Of a stretch of 24,708 bases of DNA, positions 21,448-24,708 are shown piece by piece. The stretch is from a virus: positions 1 through 24,708 of IMG/VR virus record IMGVR_UViG_3300044633_000357; one strand, given 5' to 3'. Under the pieces are notes generated by a model. It did no database searches, had not been told where the DNA came from, and was given only the letters and a program-made list of their open reading frames with translations. How positions within the stretch are numbered: position 1 is the first letter of the stretch; each line of letters begins with the position of its first letter. The translations under genes and the position numbers were made by a program.

Positions 21448-21591
21448 TTAACTCGCTAGTTTGTACAGGCCGACGTTTGCAAACGCGTAGCCTAGGTACG
21501 TTAGACACATGGGTGTATTGCCCTTGAGCCCCTGCTCAACTGCCACGCCCGCATAGATTAGCCCCGTCAGGGCTATTAGCCACCCGCTCAT
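21448..21591 (-). CDS. Small membrane protein with two hydrophobic segments, 47 aa
   Basis: The frame from ATG 21591 (MSGWLIALTGLIYAGVAVEQ) to TAA 21448 ends in LTYLGYAFANVGLYKLAS. The two hydrophobic stretches form a helical hairpin joined by EQGLKGNTPMC. GGAGG lies 6 nt before the ATG, inside the 3' end of the upstream gene (56-nt overlap). Small two-span proteins of this sort are frequent in phage early regions. The function is unknown. Confidence 0.75.
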   Translation of the reverse strand: MSGWLIALTGLIYAGVAVEQGLKGNTPMCLTYLGYAFANVGLYKLAS

Positions 21592-21742
21592 ACTCAGCCT
21601 CCACCAGTTTAGTGAACTTCCTTAACTCTTTGTCGTAGTCGCAGGACCAGTCTATCGTGGCGCCCTTAGGCTTCCAGTCACAGTCCGACCACATGACAAA
21701 ACCCGCCTGCTCTGCTAATTGTAGCATTCTAGCACGTTTCAT
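21536..21742 (-). CDS. Small phage protein, 68 aa
   Basis: MKRARMLQLAEQAGFVMWSD, then DYDKELRKFTKLVEAEYERV, is a common small-protein shape in phage early genes, with a short helix start, an acidic middle and a long helix; the function is unknown. The ATG at 21742 overlaps the upstream stop (ATGA) and is preceded by AGGGGG. A longer frame from 21952 is Gln/Gly/Arg-rich shadow of the upstream gene and is rejected as a start. Confidence 0.75.
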   Translation of the reverse strand: MKRARMLQLAEQAGFVMWSDCDWKPKGATIDWSCDYDKELRKFTKLVEAEYERVANSPDGANLCGRGS

Positions 21743-21978
21743 GCCAACCCCCTGTATTTTAATTCCGGTCCAGTGTACGTGGTCGCCTTCCAGTCTGCGT
21801 GGTACGCGCTCTTGACCCTCATGGTCTTTTGCTCGGCCGCCCTTGCGGCCCTTGCGGCCGTTCTGTACGCGTTTACCTTGTCCCTGTTGGCCTTGGCCCC
21901 CTCGCGCTCTGTTTCGCGCTTGCGCTCTAAACGTTTTCGGTTTGTTTCCCACACGTCCCGAATGTCCCCTTTAGCCAT
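21739..21978 (-). CDS. Basic coiled protein, 79 aa
   Basis: The protein is rich in Arg, Lys, Glu and Ala (NRKRLERKRETEREGAKANR, then AYRTAARAARAAEQKTM), probably one long helix, and ends YTGPELKYRGLA. AAGGA lies 8 nt upstream of the ATG at 21978, and the gene overlaps its upstream neighbour by 8 nt. The function is unknown; its basic charge would allow nucleic acid binding. Confidence 0.68.
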   Translation of the reverse strand: MAKGDIRDVWETNRKRLERKRETEREGAKANRDKVNAYRTAARAARAAEQKTMRVKSAYHADWKATTYTGPELKYRGLA

Positions 21979-22138
21979 GGTTTTTATCCTTCAGTTTGGT
22001 TTCAATCTCTTTTGCAAAATCGTTAACGTGACCACCATAAATTATTTTCCACTTGTCACACATCGCCTTCAACTCCTCGTCTGTCAGCGGCCTCCATGGG
22101 CGCGTGTACTCCTGAATGTCATCGTCGTCGTATCTCAT
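21971..22138 (-). CDS. Hypothetical acidic protein, 55 aa
   Basis: MRYDDDDIQEYTRPWRPLTD, then EELKAMCDKWKIIYGGHVND and a C-terminal helix. The ATG at 22138 overlaps the previous stop (ATGA), with AAAGGG just upstream; an in-frame ATG seven codons earlier (22159) is less likely. The LTDEEL segment is typical of small phage proteins, but no family is assigned. Confidence 0.7.
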   Translation of the reverse strand: MRYDDDDIQEYTRPWRPLTDEELKAMCDKWKIIYGGHVNDFAKEIETKLKDKNHG

Positions 22139-22470
22139 GTTAGCCCTTTCTTCGCGCATGGTGCGCGTTGTGCGAACACTGCCGCCAGTAGGTGGTCCGC
22201 GCCCCTGTTAGGCCCGTGGTACCGCTCCAGTCCCTCTTGCGTCCACTTGATCAGCGTGTCCCTCGTTGGCGTCATGCCGGTTGGGCAGTGCACGATCCCC
22301 GTCATGGCGTCGTACGCGCCCTGCACGTAGCCGGTGGCCTGCACCGCCTGCGGGGTGTACTGGTGTTTGAGCGCGTCTTTAAGTTGCATGATAGTCAACT
22401 GTTGAGAGTAAGCGCTCACTTCAAATAGGGCGCTTGCTGTGATGATGAGGGCTTTAATTACGCGGTTCAT
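22135..22470 (-). CDS. Exported Rap1a/Tai immunity-like protein, 111 aa
   Basis: A hydrophobic signal sequence (MNRVIKALIITASALFEVSA) is followed by LKDALKHQYTPQAVQATGYV and QGAYDAMTGIVHCPTGMTPT. The layout, with GYVxGxYDA, a Cys-Pro, a Thr-rich turn, a helix, then a second Cys near the end (C62 and C105, likely disulfide), matches the Rap1a/Tai immunity protein pattern. In bacteria such proteins protect against periplasmic peptidoglycan amidase effectors. In phages related proteins are often found without known role; it may guard the cell wall or exclude rivals. GGAG lies 7 nt upstream of the ATG. Confidence 0.68.
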   Translation of the reverse strand: MNRVIKALIITASALFEVSAYSQQLTIMQLKDALKHQYTPQAVQATGYVQGAYDAMTGIVHCPTGMTPTRDTLIKWTQEGLERYHGPNRGADHLLAAVFAQRAPCAKKGLT

Positions 22471-22714
22471 GTCTTTGCTCCATCTCAGCCGCTAGGCTGT
22501 TTAGTTGGTCGTGTGCGTCGGGGTTCCATATTGCATCGTCTAGCGACGGGCCTGTTAGGGTCGTGTTGATGGTCCACTGGTTTGCCTCTCGGGTAAACAG
22601 GGGCCGCAGGTACCTGCCCAACATGGCGTCGTCCACCAATCGGTCGGCTCTTGCCCGCTCCAATTCGTACGACCGCTTGTAGGCCTCTGCTAGTTGTATC
22701 ATTCTGTCAATCAT
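22454..22714 (-). CDS. Hypothetical protein, 86 aa
   Basis: The N-terminus is a long charged helix (MIDRMIQLAEAYKRSYELER and ARADRLVDDAML), followed by a polar C-terminal part with WTINTTLTGPSLDDAIWNPD. The gene overlaps the sigma gene by 8 nt at its start and the Rap1a-like gene by 17 nt at its end. A second in-frame ATG at 22702 is an alternative start. The family is unknown. Confidence 0.68.
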   Translation of the reverse strand: MIDRMIQLAEAYKRSYELERARADRLVDDAMLGRYLRPLFTREANQWTINTTLTGPSLDDAIWNPDAHDQLNSLAAEMEQRHEPRN

Positions 22715-23231
22715 AATCTTCTTCCGTTATTTGGTCTTTCTTGTACGCGTCCAGTGACACCGGTTGTCTCTGACTCACCACCAGTCTGTCGCGGACCCTG
22801 CTCTCTGACAGGCCCGTCAACTTGGCCACCTCTTTGGGTGTGGCCTCCCTGTTGAGCACTTGGGCCAACTCGGTCTCCACCCGCTTGATCTTGCGCAGGT
22901 CCTCCTGCACCGACACCGGCACGTGAATGAGTAGGGCCTTGTTTTCCACCGCTCTGAGCACTTGGCTCTTGATCAGTGTGCGCGCGTAACTCGCAAACCT
23001 TCCCTGCGGTTTCCACCGGTGTGCCGCTTTCATCAGGGCTATGTAGCCCTCCTGCAGTAGGTCGTCGCGTGTCATGCTCCCCGTCATGTCCCACTGTGGC
23101 AACTTCTGCACGATGTACACCACCAGTCCCATGTTGGCCTCCACCAACTGGTCGTGGGCCTCCTCGTCACCCTGCACGATCCGGTGGTGTAGTTCGATCT
23201 CTTGTTCTGCCGTCAGTAGTTGTCGTCGCAT
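22707..23231 (-). CDS. Sigma-70-like factor lacking region 4, 174 aa
   Basis: Region 1.2-like start LTAEQEIELHHRIVQGDEEA. Region 2 is EANMGLVVYIVQKL, DDLLQEGYIALMKAAHRW (about 56-73, core binding) and GRFASYARTLIKSQVLRAVE (about 77-96, -10 recognition/melting). Region 3 is about 100-155 (IHVPVSVQEDLRKIKR...TPKEVAKLTGLSESRVRDRL). The sequence then passes SLDA and ends in an acidic tail (ITEEDYD), where region 4 would begin. It is thus about 70 residues short of a usual group 3 sigma. It could redirect host RNA polymerase to phage promoters, perhaps with the region-4-like protein at 14108-14404. GGAGAG precedes the ATG, which overlaps the upstream stop (TAATG). Confidence 0.88.
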   Translation of the reverse strand: MRRQLLTAEQEIELHHRIVQGDEEAHDQLVEANMGLVVYIVQKLPQWDMTGSMTRDDLLQEGYIALMKAAHRWKPQGRFASYARTLIKSQVLRAVENKALLIHVPVSVQEDLRKIKRVETELAQVLNREATPKEVAKLTGLSESRVRDRLVVSQRQPVSLDAYKKDQITEEDYD

Positions 23232-23629
23232 TATCTCTCCAGTGTTAGGCGCTCAATTTGGCGCGCAAACTTAATCGTGTTATCACCTAAGTCGTTCATG
23301 TCGCACTGGTACACCGCTGTGGCGCAGTCCACGATCTCTGAGGCTGTGAGGGGTATGTAGTTGTCTCTCTCGTACTTGAGCATGGCCTGCACGCCCTCCT
23401 CCCTGCCGGCCTCGTACGGGTCCCATGCCTCACAGTCGCACACGTAACGGGCCGCTTGGTGGCTTGCCTCTCTCGCAAACCCGTGTGGCGCCTTTGAGTG
23501 TGGGTTGCACTTGGGTTGTTGGGGGTCGGGGTGCTTGACGCCTTGGTCGTACGCGAACTGGACCATTTCAATGGTCCGCGGGTCCACGTTGACTATTTGC
23601 AACATTTGCGTAATGTCATCTCGGTTCAT
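23231..23629 (-). CDS. Hypothetical protein, 132 aa
   Basis: The start is ATG 23629, which overlaps the previous stop (ATGA) and follows AGGAAAAG; an in-frame ATG 11 codons earlier is rejected. The sequence MNRDDITQMLQIVNVDPRTI...FAYDQGVKHPDPQQPKC contains several Cys residues (ARYVCDCEAW and a later pair) and many charged residues. No family is recognised. It sits immediately before the sigma gene (TAATG), so the two are co-translated. Confidence 0.7.
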   Translation of the reverse strand: MNRDDITQMLQIVNVDPRTIEMVQFAYDQGVKHPDPQQPKCNPHSKAPHGFAREASHQAARYVCDCEAWDPYEAGREEGVQAMLKYERDNYIPLTASEIVDCATAVYQCDMNDLGDNTIKFARQIERLTLER

Positions 23630-23823
23630 TTGTTCTTTTCCTTTAGACGGGCCTCTGCCCATTTAACCCCGTGGCGAAACGCTGTGCCTTCAACATAAAT
23701 GTCGGGTATTTCGTCCTCTGTCAGGCCCACCCACTCGCGCTTGGGTTTTTTGGACCCCTCGTAGATCACCTGCATGCGCAACTTGGACCTGCGCTCTGCC
23801 TCGTTGAATTCATCTTGGTTCAT
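23626..23823 (-). CDS. Small phage protein, 65 aa
   Basis: MNQDEFNEAERRSKLRMQVI, then REWVGLTEDEIPDIYVEG, and the C-terminal AEARLKEKNK form a pattern seen in many phage small proteins (W-x-GL-T-x-DEI and a C-terminal E-x-KLKEKN type end); the function is unknown. The ATG at 23823 overlaps the upstream stop (ATGA), and GAGGAG lies about 9 nt before it. Confidence 0.75.
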   Translation of the reverse strand: MNQDEFNEAERRSKLRMQVIYEGSKKPKREWVGLTEDEIPDIYVEGTAFRHGVKWAEARLKEKNK

Positions 23824-24062
23824 AGGTCGTACTCCTCGTCGATTACAGGCCACACTAGCAGTGGGGTGTCTTTGCCAATATACGCGTTATCTATGTTGAA
23901 GTCAATAAAATCCAGTGCCTCGTCCCACTCCATGCCGTCCCTCTCCATAAGTATGCTTACGATCTCATCGCCACTGTACACAAACACAGGCACACGTTCA
24001 CCTGCTTGGTGCGTCAGGGTTGTCCCTATGATCGCCTTGTCTAAGTCGGTCCATCTTTTCAT
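23820..24062 (-). CDS. Hypothetical protein, 80 aa
   Basis: MKRWTDLDKAIIGTTLTHQA, then VFVYSGDEIVSILMERDGME and DEALDFIDFNIDNAYIGKDT. The region from residue 23 on looks like a small alpha/beta protein with an acidic helix, and the end is PLLVWPVIDEEYDL. AAAGGA lies 5 nt before the ATG at 24062. A longer frame from 24119 lacks a good ribosome site. The pattern occurs in phage early genes; the function is unknown. Confidence 0.72.
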   Translation of the reverse strand: MKRWTDLDKAIIGTTLTHQAGERVPVFVYSGDEIVSILMERDGMEWDEALDFIDFNIDNAYIGKDTPLLVWPVIDEEYDL

Positions 24063-24198
24063 CTCGGTCCTTTTCCAGTTGTTTTCTAAGAACATACCTT
24101 GCGTCGGGCCTGCTTGCAAACCACCTGCTCAGTCTTTTGTCGTCGTCCTGCAATAACCCTTCGGGCCATCCGGTCTTTTTTATGTCCTGTCGTGCCAT
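23998..24198 (-). CDS. Hypothetical protein, 66 aa, first gene after the inverted repeat
   Basis: MARQDIKKTGWPEGLLQDDD, then KRLSRWFASRPDARYVLRKQ, is strongly charged with a basic middle. GAGGA lies about 8 nt before the ATG at 24198. The last about 20 residues overlap the next gene by 65 nt in another frame. It lies directly downstream (- strand) of the large inverted repeat and A/T tract. No family is recognised. Confidence 0.62.
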   Translation of the reverse strand: MARQDIKKTGWPEGLLQDDDKRLSRWFASRPDARYVLRKQLEKDRDEKMDRLRQGDHRDNPDAPSR

Positions 24199-24212
24199 GT
24201 TTTGGTCCTCGC

Positions 24213-24327
<115 letters not shown>

Positions 24328-24350
24328 AGAACAGTACTAAAGTACTCATT

Positions 24351-24449
24351 TTATTCAAAGTAGCAAAGTAGGGCCAGTACAACAAAGGCCCACCGGCCTT
24401 TGTCGGCCGCCCACAGGGCCAACATGGTTATTAGGCCTAAGTACAGCAT
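24351..24449 (-). CDS. Very small membrane protein, 32 aa
   Basis: The frame from ATG 24449 (MLYLGLITMLALWAADKGRW) to TAA 24351 has two hydrophobic stretches around the charged turn ADKGR and could span the membrane twice. AAGGTGG lies about 7 nt upstream. The ATG overlaps the previous stop by 1 nt (TGATG). The tight coupling supports a real gene; the function is unknown. Confidence 0.62.
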   Translation of the reverse strand: MLYLGLITMLALWAADKGRWAFVVLALLCYFE

Positions 24450-24604
24450 CAGTACACCACCTTGATGGGTGTATCCGGTGGGATACAGGCCTTAAAGGCC
24501 TCTATGGCCTCTAGGCGCGAATTTCCGAAGTACTGACGACCTGACCCTGTCCAAACCACCCACTGCTCCGCCACAGTGTTATAAGCCACGTGTATGTTGA
24601 TCAT
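24449..24604 (-). CDS. Small phage protein, 51 aa
   Basis: MINIHVAYNTVAEQWVVWTG, then SGRQYFGNSRLEAIEAFKAC and IPPDTPIKVVY. It shows a short beta-beta-alpha pattern with a helix after N-S-R-L-E-A, like the RNase H-like or HicB-like small domains common in phages; this is only a resemblance. GAAGGGAAG precedes the ATG, which overlaps the upstream stop (ATGA). It ends with the TGATG overlap into the membrane gene. Confidence 0.7.
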   Translation of the reverse strand: MINIHVAYNTVAEQWVVWTGSGRQYFGNSRLEAIEAFKACIPPDTPIKVVY

Positions 24605-24708
24605 GTTATCTTCCCTTCATGGACCATTTTCTCAAACGTGTCAAATAAACGCTGAAACCGGATTTTGTACAACTCCTGCACGCCTAGTAGCACGTTCATC
24701 ATGCGGTC
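24601..24708 (-). CDS. Partial gene at right edge, hypothetical
   Basis: The frame is open from the window edge to TGA 24601. The visible part reads MMNVLLGVQELYKIRFQRLF, then DTFEKMVHEGKIT, one amphipathic helix. It may start at the ATG pair near 24702 (33 residues) or extend beyond the window. The stop overlaps the next start (ATGA). The family is unknown. Confidence 0.5.
   Translation of the reverse strand, partial: DRMMNVLLGVQELYKIRFQRLFDTFEKMVHEGKIT

Noticed and set aside
21743-21952. N-terminal extension of the 68-residue protein (Gln/Gly/Arg-rich)
   Set aside because: It overlaps the 79-residue gene in another frame; the ATG at 21742 with ATGA coupling is the better start.
22711-23094. 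127-codon - strand frame inside the sigma-like gene
   Set aside because: Gly/Gln/Arg-rich shadow frame; the sigma frame carries clear region 2 motifs.

Overview
This window is part of a tailed double-stranded DNA bacteriophage (or prophage) genome. The gene set fits an aquatic podovirus-like phage. It has a family A DNA polymerase, a B12-dependent monomeric ribonucleotide reductase, a primase/SF3 helicase fusion, DUF2815 and DUF2800 recombination/replication proteins, a VRR-NUC nuclease and a SNF2 helicase. Next to these lie virion genes, one with a lytic transglycosylase domain. No ribosomal, tRNA or core bacterial genes are visible. The host cannot be read from the sequence.

The window has two converging halves. 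On the + strand (2-6856) four tightly packed virion genes end the structural module. The first runs off the left edge through Ala-Pro and Thr-Pro repeats, the second is a 273-residue protein of unknown role, the third carries a Pro/Ala/Gly repeat array, and the last is a 1118-residue multidomain protein that starts with an SLT muramidase domain. They look like DNA-ejection or internal virion proteins. A hairpin at 6861-6903 separates them from the oppositely oriented replication module.

Everything from 24708 down to 6902 is on the - strand and reads right to left as one long, translationally coupled operon. Many junctions are 1-nt or 4-nt stop/start overlaps (ATGA, GTGA, TTGA, TGATG, TAATG). 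The first part (24708-19226) is mostly small phage genes. Among them are a sigma-70-like factor without region 4, a Rap1a-like secreted protein, small membrane proteins and a protein with two fused 2OG-Fe(II) oxygenase domains. The middle (19192-14401) holds primase-helicase, a metallopeptidase-like protein, VRR-NUC, an HNH-type nuclease and SNF2 helicase. The last part (14404-6902) holds a sigma-region-4-like protein, a small-terminase-like protein, the DUF2800 nuclease, the DUF2815 ssDNA-binding protein, RNR, DUF3310 and DNA polymerase. In this last part hairpins, several followed by U-tracts and several with GNRA loops on the - strand RNA, lie between genes.

Three points stand out. Sigma region 2-3 and a region-4-like domain are encoded about 8.3 kb apart, which suggests a split phage sigma factor. 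A near-perfect 27-bp inverted repeat made of TGTTCAGG iterons flanks an uninterrupted A27/T27 tract at 24213-24327, a candidate origin or operator. The nuclease gene at 12082 appears to start at an ATC codon, because its conserved N-terminus lies upstream of the first ATG. Several genes shorter than 60 codons were found by reading the sequence: 9165-9311, 21448-21591, 24351-24449, 24449-24604 and the fragment at 24601-24708.
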